DNA of 14,507 nt, from positions 1,239 to 15,745 of the forward strand of contig WQRP01000024.1 in assembly GCA_009786675.1 (NCBI GenBank), written 5' to 3'. This stretch comes from Treponema sp. Lineage in GTDB: Bacteria > Spirochaetota > Spirochaetia > Treponematales > Breznakiellaceae. Shown here in pieces: positions 5,169 through 14,067 of the stretch; position 1 is the stretch's first letter, and every line of letters begins with the position of its first letter. The notes beneath the pieces were generated by a model. That model had not been told where the DNA came from and did not search any database. It was given only the letters and a program-made list of their open reading frames with translations. Position numbers and translations under genes: made by a program.

Positions 5169-6698
5169 CTAGGGCGCAGGCTGGAACAAGCGCACCTGGT
5201 AGATGCGCGAATGGGCAGCACCACGCAACAGGTAAATGTCATCACCGGTACCGATGCCAAGCAATTCACTTACTACGGCGTGATCGTTACCAGTACCGCC
5301 AGAGGGTGGGGCAAAGGTGAACGTATCCGATCCGGCCGGACCAACCCTAAGTACTGGCGCGGCGGGGTTGTTGCCCGTGGCGGTGTACGCCAGCTCCAGC
5401 AAGAACGGACCCTCTACATCAGAGATACGCAATATCCTTATATCCGAGGCACTTCCTCCGGTAAGCTGGATGACTCCAGCTATGCTACCAAAGTCTTCGA
5501 AGTTAGCCGCATGACCGCCCCTTATTTCGCGAGCTCCGCCTCCATTACTAGTGCTAATCACGGTCAGCCCGTTGCCAAAGTCCGCGTCATGGTTAAGGGC
5601 GTGGGTGCCTCCGTTACCTGTGGAAGTCTCCGGCAACGGAGGGGTCGCGGCCAGCGCCGTTTCGACATTAAAGCGCCACACAATCGGCTCGCCCCAGTTT
5701 ATTTCCGCCGTGACCTCTACCACATGGGCAGCGGATGACACAGCGCCCCCGTCTGTACCCAAAGCTACCGCAGTAGCGATTACGGTTATGGAGCCAGCAT
5801 CAGGGCGCGCCACTCTTATGGTACCGCCAGACACGGTGTCAGTCGCGGAGTTTGCGACTTCAGCAGAAGGGGGATCGATCGCCCAAGTGACGTTCCTGTT
5901 GCCGAGGTGAATCGGCAAAACTGTCGCCGTGATGGTAATTTCCTGGTTCGCCTCTGCGTTGGTCATACCGGAAAGCGTCACGCTTTGCGCCACAGGGTTC
6001 AGTTCCGACTCGGTCATCTCCCTTACTTCTAGGTTGACGATCCTTATGCCTCCGCCCGGGCGCGAACCAATCTGAACGGTAACGGGCTCATTCTCCATGA
6101 AAAACCGGGTGAACTCGTATGTTACGAGACCGCTTATTTCCGGTTCGGGGTTGGTAACGCGCGTCTCGCCATTAAAGCCGATCCCAATACCACGGCCTGC
6201 CGTAAGGGCCTCGCCAGTGTGCGTGAACTGCACGACGACGGCCAAGGGTCCGGTCAGGGTCGCGTCCGTCGTGTGGCCAATCTCTATGAAGCGCTCCGTA
6301 GTGGCACCGGTTGTCTGTATCCTGCCGGGGGAAGCCGCGACCTCGCCGTCAAGATTGCTGTTCGCCACCTCCGAGGCCCACCTTATGGGGATCACGGTCC
6401 CGAACAGGGTAACGTGGCCTACCGTAACGTTCGTGTCGTTTTCGGCGGCGCCACTGGAAGTGCTGTTTACGGCGTCAGTCCAAGGGGCGAGCGTACCGGG
6501 CCCAAAGTCCAAGACTATTGGCAGGGTGGCCGTTTCGCCGGGGGTTACGGTGTCCGGATCCTCGGGGATCGTGGTGCCCGGCTCCTCGGGGTCAGGGACA
6601 TTCCCATTGGGACAGCCGGTCATCGCCAGCGCGGCCAGCATCGCGAAGCCGGCCAGAAGCAGCCCCAGCCTGCCTTTCTCAATCATCCTCTTGATCAT
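5169..6698 (-). CDS. Surface lipoprotein, module - Big_2 - module (paralogue of the next upstream gene)
   Basis: 509 residues. Signal peptide 1-28 with a lipobox AMTGC (C29), then an acidic Pro/Thr linker (about 30-57). Residues about 60-230 and 335-509 look like related beta-sandwich modules: the first ends ...GGGIRIVNLEVREM, the second has VWRF near its start, then GPFLLELAYTATG and IYQVRLFQ at its end. Between them, residues about 233-332 fit a bacterial Ig-like Big_2 domain (VTLSGMTNAEANQEITITATVLP...NVTWAIDPP...SITVIATAV). The same plan and phrases appear in the 674-residue lipoprotein upstream, so the two are paralogues. The modules may bind polysaccharide beside the pectate lyase; this is inferred from context only. 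The ATG at 6698 has TAGGAGGA seven bases before it. A 158-base gap separates it from the upstream gene, so it may have its own promoter, though none is clear. Confidence 0.8.
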   Translation of the reverse strand: MIKRMIEKGRLGLLLAGFAMLAALAMTGCPNGNVPDPEEPGTTIPEDPDTVTPGETATLPIVLDFGPGTLAPWTDAVNSTSSGAAENDTNVTVGHVTLFGTVIPIRWASEVANSNLDGEVAASPGRIQTTGATTERFIEIGHTTDATLTGPLAVVVQFTHTGEALTAGRGIGIGFNGETRVTNPEPEISGLVTYEFTRFFMENEPVTVQIGSRPGGGIRIVNLEVREMTESELNPVAQSVTLSGMTNAEANQEITITATVLPIHLGNRNVTWAIDPPSAEVANSATDTVSGGTIRVARPDAGSITVIATAVALGTDGGAVSSAAHVVEVTAEINWGEPIVWRFNVETALAATPPLPETSTGNGGTHALNHDADFGNGLTVISTSNGGGAREIRGGHAANFEDFGSIAGVIQLTGGSASDIRILRISDVEGPFLLELAYTATGNNPAAPVLRVGPAGSDTFTFAPPSGGTGNDHAVVSELLGIGTGDDIYLLRGAAHSRIYQVRLFQPAP

Positions 6699-6720
6699 TT
6701 GAGTCCTCCTAAAACATAGC

Positions 6721-6745
6721 CTGGCTCCCCCACTTGGGCGGCCAG
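6721..6745. promoter_or_regulatory. Leader hairpin before the 509-residue lipoprotein gene
   Basis: CTGGC (6721-6725) and GCCAG (6741-6745) pair, with CCC and GGG inside. It lies just upstream of the TAGGAGGA ribosome site in the 158-base gap (6699-6856). A second small repeat, CCAGG and CCTGG around ATATTG, lies at about 6759-6774. I see no clear T-tract terminator or strong promoter in the gap. Confidence 0.3.
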
Positions 6746-6856
6746 AGTGATTTTTTCCCAGGATATTGCCTGGAGCAACCGGCGTTTAAACTAAGCATAT
6801 GGCCGGGCCCGAAAAAATTTCCGCCGACCTTTTGCATTTTCCCGACATCCGGCCGG

Positions 6857-8881
6857 CTAATCGACGGCGGGAACCACCCTTATCTCGAAGACCCGGATGG
6901 CCGCGCTCAACCCAAGAAAGATAACGCCGTTCTCCGGAACCTCGACGACGGCGAAGTCCCGCGCGAGATCCCCGGTGGCCGACGAGGACCTGCCCCCGGA
7001 GAACTGCGTCGCGAACCCGCCGACAAGCCCCACGGTCGGCCACCTGGCCGCGGCGGCGTTGCTGGAGAACGCAATCTCGACCCTGGCCGGCCCGGCGGGC
7101 AGATCCCTAATCTGCGCGAACTGGCCGGGCGAGGTGCCGCCGATTCTCAGGCTGCCCCCCGCAAGGTTGGGCAAATCGCCGGTTGCGGAGTCGCCGGTGT
7201 TTATCAGCCTGTTCGTGGCGGCGCCGTTTACCAGGAACAGGCCGTTCCCGGCGTCCCGGGCCGCGGTCGCGGCGGCAAAGGGCGGGGCGGTGATAAGGCC
7301 GGCGTTGTGTCCCGCGTTGCCGGCCAGGGTACCGATATTGAAAACATTTTCGGGCTGATCCGTCAGGTTCAGGACGTCCGCCGCCATCGCCCGGTCGAAC
7401 CTCCACACCCTTGGCGTGCCCGACGGCCCCGGCCGAACCTCGACCAGTACGGACGCGCTGTAGCCGGAATCCTCGGCGGAGGTGGCGGTAATCGCGACGG
7501 TTCCCACGGACACGCCAGTCACGATCCCGCCGGGCGAAACCGTGGCTATGCCATCGTCCGCGCTGCTCCATTGCACCGCCTGGTTGGCGGACGACGGGAA
7601 GGTCCTGGCGATCAGCCGGCCGGCGCCGGTGGCCGGAATGCTAAGGACGGGCAGGCCGGCCTCGACGCCGATGCCTTGGATTATCTGGACGCCGGAGACG
7701 GGCTGGGCCTCGCCCAGGTACCTTACCTCCAGGTCGTATATCTGCATCCCGCCTATGGTCTCGACGAAAACGACGGGGACAAACCTGTCCCGTTCCCTGC
7801 GGACGCCGTCCTGGTCATAGTAGTAGTCCCATACGAACCTGACGATCCGGCCGTCGCCGGCGGCGTTGCCCGGGGACACGGGGCCTTCCACCCTTACGCC
7901 GCTTTCGTTGCCGAAGCGCAGATCGACCCAGCGGGTTCCGGCCCCGTTGGCGCGGTACCTTACCGAGATTTCAAAGGGGGCCTGCAGCCCCATCAGCCTG
8001 AACACCCGCATGGTCCCGCCGGTGCGAAGGTGCCCGACGCGCTCCACCTCGGGCACGCCGTCCGGATCGTTGAAATTGGCAAGGCCGCCGATGTGCAGGG
8101 CGTCGCCGCCCATGGCCCTGGGGGTGCCGCTTAGGCCGGGTATGCCCAGGGTCCAGGGATCCTCGGGATCAATATCGAACACGCCGGTCGCCCCGTGCAG
8201 GCCGCCGCGCTCGACCTCGCCGTCGGAGACCCCCCCGCCGGGGCCCAGCAGAAAGAACACCCCGTCGCCGAAGTGCCAGTCGCCCGTGGGCACGCCGGCG
8301 CCGTCGCGCATCGCCGCGAAGCCGGGCATCAGCCCCATCACCCCCTCCAGCTGCGTCTGCGTCAGGGAGCCGCTCGCCCATTCGCCGAAAACGTGGCGGC
8401 GGTTCTCGGGCCAGTCGGGGATTACCATCATCGCGGCTTCCGCCATTACCGAACGGTCGTGCTCGTACACGGCCCTTATGGTCGCCGTCATGGGATTGTC
8501 CGTGACGGGATCCATCGTCGTTTCCGAATCGACGGCCACGGTCACCACTATTTCCCCGGTGGCCGCGTCAACCGCGCGATCCACGACCCTGACATACTCA
8601 AGGCCGTCCACCTCGACAATGACGGATTCCAGGTCGGCGGTATGCTGCGGCGGGAACACGCTTACCCTAAGCTCCACCCTCCTAAGCGCGTCGCTGACGC
8701 CGGCCACGCCGACGACCAGCGACCGGTCAAAGGACAGCCCCCTTATTCCCATCTCCAGGCCGGTCCCGTCGCCGCGATCCGGTTTAAGCGGGCCCATATC
8801 ACAGGCGGAGAAAACCGTCGCGGCCATCGACAAAGCCGCCAACGCGGCAAAAATTCCAGAGAGCACCGTCGTTTTTTTCAT
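6857..8881 (-). CDS. Surface lipoprotein, module - Big_2 - module
   Basis: 674 residues. Signal peptide 1-26 with lipobox TVFSAC (C27). Residues about 40-150 are a beta-rich region rich in Val and acidic residues. A first module spans about 210-390 (DALHIGGLANF..., APFEISVRYRANGAG, GGMQIYDLEVRYL). A Big_2 domain follows at about 395-481 (VSGVQIIQG...VQWSSADDGIATVSPGGIVTGVSVGTVAITATS), a textbook match. A second module covers about 487-674 (PRVWRFDRAMA..., GGSLRIGGTSPGQFAQI, GPARVEIAFSSN, IRVFEIRVVPA). The two modules resemble each other and those of the 509-residue lipoprotein downstream. The start is preceded by GGAAGGAGAA, 22 bases after the stop of the pectate lyase gene, so it is in the same operon. 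A carbohydrate-binding role at the cell surface is likely but not shown by any catalytic or binding residue I can name. Confidence 0.8.
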   Translation of the reverse strand: MKKTTVLSGIFAALAALSMAATVFSACDMGPLKPDRGDGTGLEMGIRGLSFDRSLVVGVAGVSDALRRVELRVSVFPPQHTADLESVIVEVDGLEYVRVVDRAVDAATGEIVVTVAVDSETTMDPVTDNPMTATIRAVYEHDRSVMAEAAMMVIPDWPENRRHVFGEWASGSLTQTQLEGVMGLMPGFAAMRDGAGVPTGDWHFGDGVFFLLGPGGGVSDGEVERGGLHGATGVFDIDPEDPWTLGIPGLSGTPRAMGGDALHIGGLANFNDPDGVPEVERVGHLRTGGTMRVFRLMGLQAPFEISVRYRANGAGTRWVDLRFGNESGVRVEGPVSPGNAAGDGRIVRFVWDYYYDQDGVRRERDRFVPVVFVETIGGMQIYDLEVRYLGEAQPVSGVQIIQGIGVEAGLPVLSIPATGAGRLIARTFPSSANQAVQWSSADDGIATVSPGGIVTGVSVGTVAITATSAEDSGYSASVLVEVRPGPSGTPRVWRFDRAMAADVLNLTDQPENVFNIGTLAGNAGHNAGLITAPPFAAATAARDAGNGLFLVNGAATNRLINTGDSATGDLPNLAGGSLRIGGTSPGQFAQIRDLPAGPARVEIAFSSNAAAARWPTVGLVGGFATQFSGGRSSSATGDLARDFAVVEVPENGVIFLGLSAAIRVFEIRVVPAVD

Positions 8882-8903
8882 CTTCGTCGTTCTCCTTCCC
8901 TAG

Positions 8904-11900
8904 CTAGTAACCTCGGTTTGGGTTGCTGACGGCCCAGGGGATCAGCGCCAGTATGCCGCTTTCCACGGCGCACCTGTCGTGCAGCCCGCCGGCTCCCTGG
9001 ACGGTGCCCCCGGGCATTTGAAACAGGTCGCCGATCACGGGGTACGCGAACCACTCGTCGCGGGCGAAGAAGGCCTCGAACCTGGTCCATCCGCTGTAGC
9101 ACGCGGGCATGGGCTCGGTCGCGTGGCCGCCGGGGCCGCCGCCGGCCTGGCCGGTGCCGAGCGTCCCGTTGGCCAGGCCCAGGGCATACCCGGATCCCCA
9201 GAATTCCCGGGGGCGCGACACCATAAAGCCGCGCCAGTCGGTGTTGACGCCGTCGGGCAAATACTCAAGGTTGCCGGGGGGCCTTGTAAGCTGCGCGCCG
9301 GTGCCCCTGTTTGCGATCTCGGCGACCGACGAAATGATGTTGCCCACGGCCGGCCCGCCGCCGCGCACCTCTATGTTCCCGGCGCGCACCGTGCGCGGCG
9401 CTCCGCCGGGCGGAGCGACGAAGGGGTGGTGCCTGGCGGTCGTAACGTTGTGCACCATAAGGGCGGGGTTGGAATTGCTGGTAACCGACCATCCCCGGCC
9501 GGAGGTGTAGCCGTTGGCAAAGGCCAGGCTGTGGCGCAGCTCGTGGAACACCGGAATGCCCTCGCCCCCCATCTTGAAGCCGCTGTGCCCGGCTATGGTC
9601 TCGAAGCCGTTCAGCATGTTGCCGTGCCTGTAGGCTATGGAGTACCTGGTCACGACCACCCCTATGGGACCGGTGTCCCTTTTCGCGAAGAAGTCCCAGC
9701 CGTCGTCGTTGTTGTGGTGGGCTATGACGGAATGGAAAACGTTCCCCCTGCCGGATGTAAGCTTGGCGGCCACGCCGTCGGCGTTGGTCTGGGCGACGTC
9801 CATGTTGTGGAACGACTCGACCCATTGCACCAGGTTGTTCCTTGGCCAGAACACCACCGGCAGCGAGGCGCTGCTGCTTATCTGCAGGCCGGTGTCGCCG
9901 TTGTTGTAGAACATAAGCCTGGTCAGAATGTTGTTGCTGCCGCTGACAACCATTCCCTTAAGCCTGTCCGGCGCGCCCCTTACGTGGAACCCGTCGAAAT
10001 GCCAGAAGGATCCCCAGTGAAGAAAAGCCTCGCCCCCAATGCCCGGGACGCCAGGCCTGTCGTCGGTGAGCGACTCGTTCTTGTCCCAGTCAAGCCAGAC
10101 CCTGTTCACCTCGTAGGCCCGCAGCACTTTCCTGTTGGCCTGGGTGCCGTCGTTGAACATGGGGATAACAAGTTTCGAGTCCATCACGTACCTGCCGTTG
10201 AGCATGACGATGTGCTGTCCGGGCATCGCGTGGTTGATCGCAGTCCGAAGATCCAGGGGCCTCCCCCGGGATCCGTCCCCCTCCGGGCCGCCCATGGGAT
10301 CGCCGCTCACCGTGAACCCGAAGCCGGGCAGGGGCGCGACGTAGATATGGCTGCCGGGCTGCCCGCCCCGGAGGGTCCTGCGCACCATGTTGAAGCCCAG
10401 CCTTACGGACGCGCCGGAACTGTGGATATATCCCCTGTTAAAAAGCGCGTCCGGCGTGGTCCCCGGATGGAAAACAATGTCAAAGATATTGTCACCCTCG
10501 GTCGGCTCGAAAATCGGGACGGTGAACAGCGAGACCGGATCGGCGGCGCCGTTCTGGGTCTCGACAATCCACTCGTTCACGATAAGGCGGCTGGGAATCA
10601 GCCGGCCGTCCTGGGTCACGGAAATGCTGCCGGCGGTGTTGGCCTTTACGTACAGGTAGTTCGTGCCGCCGTAGTACTGCGGCGACGCGATCCAGGCCCG
10701 CGGCTCGTGGGGCCTTAGGCGGGGATGGCCGGCCGGGGCGGTGCGGTCGCTGTCCGCCTCCCAGTACCTTATGTTGTGGGCCCAGACTATCGCGTCGCGG
10801 GACGCGAAAATGCCCACGTAAAAGAACTCCCTGCCGACCATGCCCAGTATGTCGCGGGCCGGGATAAAGCCGGTCACCGGGGGCTTGAGTATGTTCCTGC
10901 CCGCGTCGCCGCCTGTGACCTGCCCGGTATCGGTGTCCCAGTTGTCGAAGCGGTCGTCAAGGCTCGTGATTGTGTACAGGAAACCGTCGTTGGTGCGCTC
11001 CAGCCTGACCCTTACGGTGCTGCCCCAGCGGGGAAAGTCCGGGCGCGCGCCCATCGTCGGCACGGTCCTGAGTTCCCTGTTGGGCTCGGCCTGCCCAGGG
11101 ACGGCCTCCTCGATCCATACCTCCTCGGTAAACAGCGAGTAGTCGCCCAGCGCCCCCGGGGCGGTCCTGAACGCGAAGCTGCCGGAGTTCTGCACGCCGT
11201 TCGCGGTGGGGTTGCCCCTGGCGTCGGCCTCGACCTCCGACCTTGTAATTCCCCAGCGCCACCTGGCGCGCATACCCCGGCTTACAGCGCCGGCCATTAC
11301 CATGTTGCTGTCCGCGCCCGCGCCCGCCGCGCCGACCCAGTAATGAAAGCTGGCGTTGTCGTGGTGGTTCCCCGAGTTCGCCTGGCCAAAGGCCGCGTCG
11401 CTTTGGCCGGGCTGGTGAAGGGCCCCGTCGTGGGTCATGCCGGCAAGAAGGTTCCCGCCGGACGGCTCGAACCGGTGGCGATGGTTAAGCTCCCAGCCGT
11501 GCATGGTGGTCCCAAGGCGGAAGTTGGCCATTCCGGTGCGGTTGTCCAGCTCGGTCGTGGAGTAAAACTGCGGAACGAAGTCCCGCACCATAAGCCCAAA
11601 GGCCTCCTGCCCGTTGGAGCCCGGGTGGTGGGGAAGGCTTGGCCATCCGGTGGACAGGTTGCCGAATGAGACCACCAGCAGATCCGCCTCCATTATGAAA
11701 TTCCTGTCCAACGGGACCTCGCGAAACAGGAACGTTATGCCGTCCTCCGACCCGGTCACCTTGCCCCCGCCCTGCCCAGAGCGGGTCGCGGCGATCTCTA
11801 TGAAGCCAGGCGGGACAAGCTCGGGAAGCGGCTGCCCCGGGGACAGGCCGTGCGCAAGGCCGCCGGGGGGAGGGCTCGCGGGCGTCCTGATTTCGACATG

Positions 11901-12263
11901 CCCCCTTTCGGCGATCGTGCCCGCGCCCAACTGAAAAACCTCGTTCTGGAACCTCATGCTGCGCTGGCCGCCGCCCAGGATGGCCGCCGCGCGGTTGTTG
12001 GTGCTGGTGCCGAAGGCGAGCGGGTACGCGCCGACCCCGACTGTCCTTTGTTCCGCCCCCGCGCCTTCGACCCGGCCGGCGACAAAGCTTCCGGCCCGCG
12101 GCCCCGTCAGTATCTCGCCGGTTAGAAAGTCAATTTCCTCGAACGCGTCGATATTGCGCCTGGACGCGGCGCTCTGCGTAATACCCAAATTCCCGATGTC
12201 GCAGGAAACCAGGGCGACCATGGCGGCAACGCCGGCCGCCCAGAAAAACCGCGCCTTTTTCAT
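8904..12263 (-). CDS. Lipoprotein pectate lyase, polysaccharide lyase family 9
   Basis: 1119 residues. Signal peptide 1-20 with lipobox ALVSC (C21). Residues about 170-440 read as a concanavalin/DUF1349-like beta-sandwich (FREVPLDRNFIMEADLL..., QEAFGLMVRD). A right-handed beta-helix (about 665-1010) has the family 9 hallmarks NADGVAAKL, RGNVFHSVIAHHNNDDGWDFF and HSGFKMGGEG. In Pel9A of Dickeya, calcium is bound by D209, D233, D234 and D237, with K273 as the base; here D829, D853, D854 and D857 have identical spacing and K897 sits in the matching GFK motif, so the enzyme should be active on polygalacturonate by calcium-dependent beta-elimination. The frame is open upstream into the porin gene, but the start at 12263 is chosen because it begins the signal peptide and follows GGGGG, eight bases after the previous stop. 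As a lipoprotein it would be cell-anchored rather than secreted. Substrate could be a related uronan. Confidence 0.85.
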   Translation of the reverse strand: MKKARFFWAAGVAAMVALVSCDIGNLGITQSAASRRNIDAFEEIDFLTGEILTGPRAGSFVAGRVEGAGAEQRTVGVGAYPLAFGTSTNNRAAAILGGGQRSMRFQNEVFQLGAGTIAERGHVEIRTPASPPPGGLAHGLSPGQPLPELVPPGFIEIAATRSGQGGGKVTGSEDGITFLFREVPLDRNFIMEADLLVVSFGNLSTGWPSLPHHPGSNGQEAFGLMVRDFVPQFYSTTELDNRTGMANFRLGTTMHGWELNHRHRFEPSGGNLLAGMTHDGALHQPGQSDAAFGQANSGNHHDNASFHYWVGAAGAGADSNMVMAGAVSRGMRARWRWGITRSEVEADARGNPTANGVQNSGSFAFRTAPGALGDYSLFTEEVWIEEAVPGQAEPNRELRTVPTMGARPDFPRWGSTVRVRLERTNDGFLYTITSLDDRFDNWDTDTGQVTGGDAGRNILKPPVTGFIPARDILGMVGREFFYVGIFASRDAIVWAHNIRYWEADSDRTAPAGHPRLRPHEPRAWIASPQYYGGTNYLYVKANTAGSISVTQDGRLIPSRLIVNEWIVETQNGAADPVSLFTVPIFEPTEGDNIFDIVFHPGTTPDALFNRGYIHSSGASVRLGFNMVRRTLRGGQPGSHIYVAPLPGFGFTVSGDPMGGPEGDGSRGRPLDLRTAINHAMPGQHIVMLNGRYVMDSKLVIPMFNDGTQANRKVLRAYEVNRVWLDWDKNESLTDDRPGVPGIGGEAFLHWGSFWHFDGFHVRGAPDRLKGMVVSGSNNILTRLMFYNNGDTGLQISSSASLPVVFWPRNNLVQWVESFHNMDVAQTNADGVAAKLTSGRGNVFHSVIAHHNNDDGWDFFAKRDTGPIGVVVTRYSIAYRHGNMLNGFETIAGHSGFKMGGEGIPVFHELRHSLAFANGYTSGRGWSVTSNSNPALMVHNVTTARHHPFVAPPGGAPRTVRAGNIEVRGGGPAVGNIISSVAEIANRGTGAQLTRPPGNLEYLPDGVNTDWRGFMVSRPREFWGSGYALGLANGTLGTGQAGGGPGGHATEPMPACYSGWTRFEAFFARDEWFAYPVIGDLFQMPGGTVQGAGGLHDRCAVESGILALIPWAVSNPNRGY

Positions 12264-12271
12264 ACGCCCCC

Positions 12272-13777
12272 CTACCAAGAAATGACGAGCTTCGTAAAGA
12301 AGCCCCCGGTTTGAAACAGCCCGTCGGCAATCCCGGCGCCGCTCTGCATGACTATAATCTGCGCCTCCGACATGGCCTCTATGCCGTGGTTCATGGACAG
12401 GCCCCTGTTCAGGTTGTAGCCAAGGACAAGGCGCGACCTTCCGCCCAGGTAGACGCCGGCGTGCGCCTCGAAGCCCATGTTTTCCGTGAGCCTGAAGACC
12501 TGCGAAAAGCCCGACTCGCGGTTGCCCGGATCGTCGCCCGTCCTCCATTCCGCGTCCGCCAAGGTTCCCAGGAACACGCCGCCGCCCACGAAGAAGCGGT
12601 CGTCGTACACCACCCGCAGGTCGAAGGACGCGGAGTGGAGCGTAAGCGTGTCCCGGTAGATGTGCGCCACCTGGGAATAGGAATAGCCGGCGTTCGCCTG
12701 GACGCCCAGCGCGGAAACGTTCCAGCGAAGCCCGGCGCCGACGCCGACCCGCAGGGACCGGCGGAAGCTGACGGTCGAAAAGTTGGTGTTGAAATCCGGC
12801 CAACTGCCCGGGACGGCGAAAAGGGCGTTGCCGTTGCCTATGTCATGGGACGCGTGGGCCATGGGATCGATGTTCTTCTCTAAAAGTGCGGCGCCGACGC
12901 CTATCGGCAGGACCATGTCGATGCCCGGCACCGCTATGTCCAGCCGGCCGCCCGCGCCGAAGCTGTGCCCGGAAAAAATGCCGTCGCCGTTCAGGGCGTA
13001 CACAAGCTCGGCAAACGCCATGCCTATGGGAGTCCCGATGCCCCGCAACTGCGCCGAGGCGAACAGGGGCAAGGCGAAGGGCTGATCCACCACGGGCCCC
13101 GTGCCGTGCTGTCCCAGGCTGCCGTCCGTGTCGTATATCGTCCCGATGGACTCGTTAAGCCGCTGGCGGGTCGCCGCCCTAAGGAAAAGGGACTCGGCGA
13201 AGGGAACCGGAACGGTGCCCTCGATCTGCACGGACGGCGCGTTCCCTGACCTTATCCTGCTATAGACGTTTTCCGTGCCGAACCGGGTTACCACCTGGAA
13301 GGAGGCGGGGGCAGAATCGAAAAGCCCGGCCTTAACGGCAACGTCAAAGGGAAGGTCGGAACCCAGGCCCCTGGTCAGGCTTATTCTGCCCCAGGCCTGC
13401 TCGAAGGACAGGGAAAAGTCGTCGCCCCCGGCCGCGGCAAGGGTCAGCGGAATATATGGGTTGCCCGGGCGGGATCGGGCGCGGAACTGCAAATACAGGT
13501 CGGCCCAGGACACGGGGCTGAGCGTCATGCTGAAATCCATCCTGGTCATGAAGCCGTTTCTACCGCCGCCCACGTCCCAAACCCCTTCCGGGGTTGGCTC
13601 GTGGGCGAGCGGCACGACCACCCTTTGGGCCTCGTCGGCAAGCCCCAACGTGTACATCCCCAATAGTTCGCCGGAGAACACAAGCCTTGGGCCTTCATCC
13701 CTGCCCAGTACGTCAACCTGGGCATACAGAACCGAGGCGGCGAAAGCCAAAAGCGCAAATAGGGTTATTTTTTTCAT
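12272..13777 (-). CDS. Outer-membrane beta-barrel protein, possible oligosaccharide porin
   Basis: 501 residues. A cleavable signal peptide (MKKITLFALLAFAASVLYAQ, cut after YA) is followed by alternating hydrophobic and polar strands with many Gly and aromatic residues (FSGELLGMYTLGLA, LYLQFRARSR, VGAGLRWNVSALGVQANAGYSYSQ, FDLRVVYDDRFFVGGGVFLG, FEAHAGVYLGGRSRLVLGYNL). It ends KLVISW, with the terminal aromatic residue used by the BAM insertion machinery. It is therefore a spirochaetal outer-membrane barrel; I cannot name a family. The ATG at 13777 has AGGAGAAGG just upstream; an in-frame ATG ten codons earlier is less likely because it would spoil the signal peptide. It is the first gene of the lyase cluster, with only eight bases to the next gene, which suggests uptake of pectin fragments, like KdgM in enterobacteria. 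No promoter could be fixed upstream. Confidence 0.8.
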   Translation of the reverse strand: MKKITLFALLAFAASVLYAQVDVLGRDEGPRLVFSGELLGMYTLGLADEAQRVVVPLAHEPTPEGVWDVGGGRNGFMTRMDFSMTLSPVSWADLYLQFRARSRPGNPYIPLTLAAAGGDDFSLSFEQAWGRISLTRGLGSDLPFDVAVKAGLFDSAPASFQVVTRFGTENVYSRIRSGNAPSVQIEGTVPVPFAESLFLRAATRQRLNESIGTIYDTDGSLGQHGTGPVVDQPFALPLFASAQLRGIGTPIGMAFAELVYALNGDGIFSGHSFGAGGRLDIAVPGIDMVLPIGVGAALLEKNIDPMAHASHDIGNGNALFAVPGSWPDFNTNFSTVSFRRSLRVGVGAGLRWNVSALGVQANAGYSYSQVAHIYRDTLTLHSASFDLRVVYDDRFFVGGGVFLGTLADAEWRTGDDPGNRESGFSQVFRLTENMGFEAHAGVYLGGRSRLVLGYNLNRGLSMNHGIEAMSEAQIIVMQSGAGIADGLFQTGGFFTKLVISW

Positions 13778-14067
13778 GTTTCCTTCTCCTTGGTTTGTTT
13801 CGCGCAAGCACGCTGGGATATTCCGTCTTCACCTAGTCCAAGTTAACGCCGTCCTGCATGAGTTTGCAGTTTCGTTTTTGCAAAATACCGATGTTTGCGC
13901 CGGGGGGCTTGGCGGGGGTTCCAAAATCCCGGGCTCGGCAGCGTTGAAGTTACGAAACCAATACCTTGCCTTTTGTTCAAAAATTGCTGGAGGCAAAAGG
14001 AGATATGGGGTATATTGTTAGGTGGGAGAAAAAATGGACACCCCGAAGGACGGCCTATGGAAGTATG
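13778..14067. other. Intergenic stretch upstream of the lyase cluster
   Basis: No convincing gene here. It should hold the promoter of the four-gene cluster, but I find no good -35/-10 pair at normal spacing. TTTGCA occurs twice, 14 bases apart, near 13862-13881. At about 13997-14007 the plus strand has AGGAG followed four bases later by ATG, which opens a 25-codon frame with no other support. Confidence 0.5.

Noticed and set aside
6734..8134. Plus-strand open frame of 466 codons opposite the Big_2 lipoprotein gene
   Set aside because: Shadow of the coding strand: low-complexity Gly/Pro/Arg composition, no ribosome site, and the minus strand carries a clear signal peptide and Big_2 domain.
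8979..10718. Long plus-strand open frame (579 codons) opposite the pectate lyase gene
   Set aside because: It is antisense to a protein with conserved family 9 motifs; the translation is rich in Gly, Ala, Val, Pro and His without domain signals, as expected in GC-rich DNA.
12264..12803. Upstream extension of the pectate lyase frame by 180 codons
   Set aside because: It overlaps the barrel-protein gene in another frame; the lipoprotein signal peptide and ribosome site fix the start at 12263.
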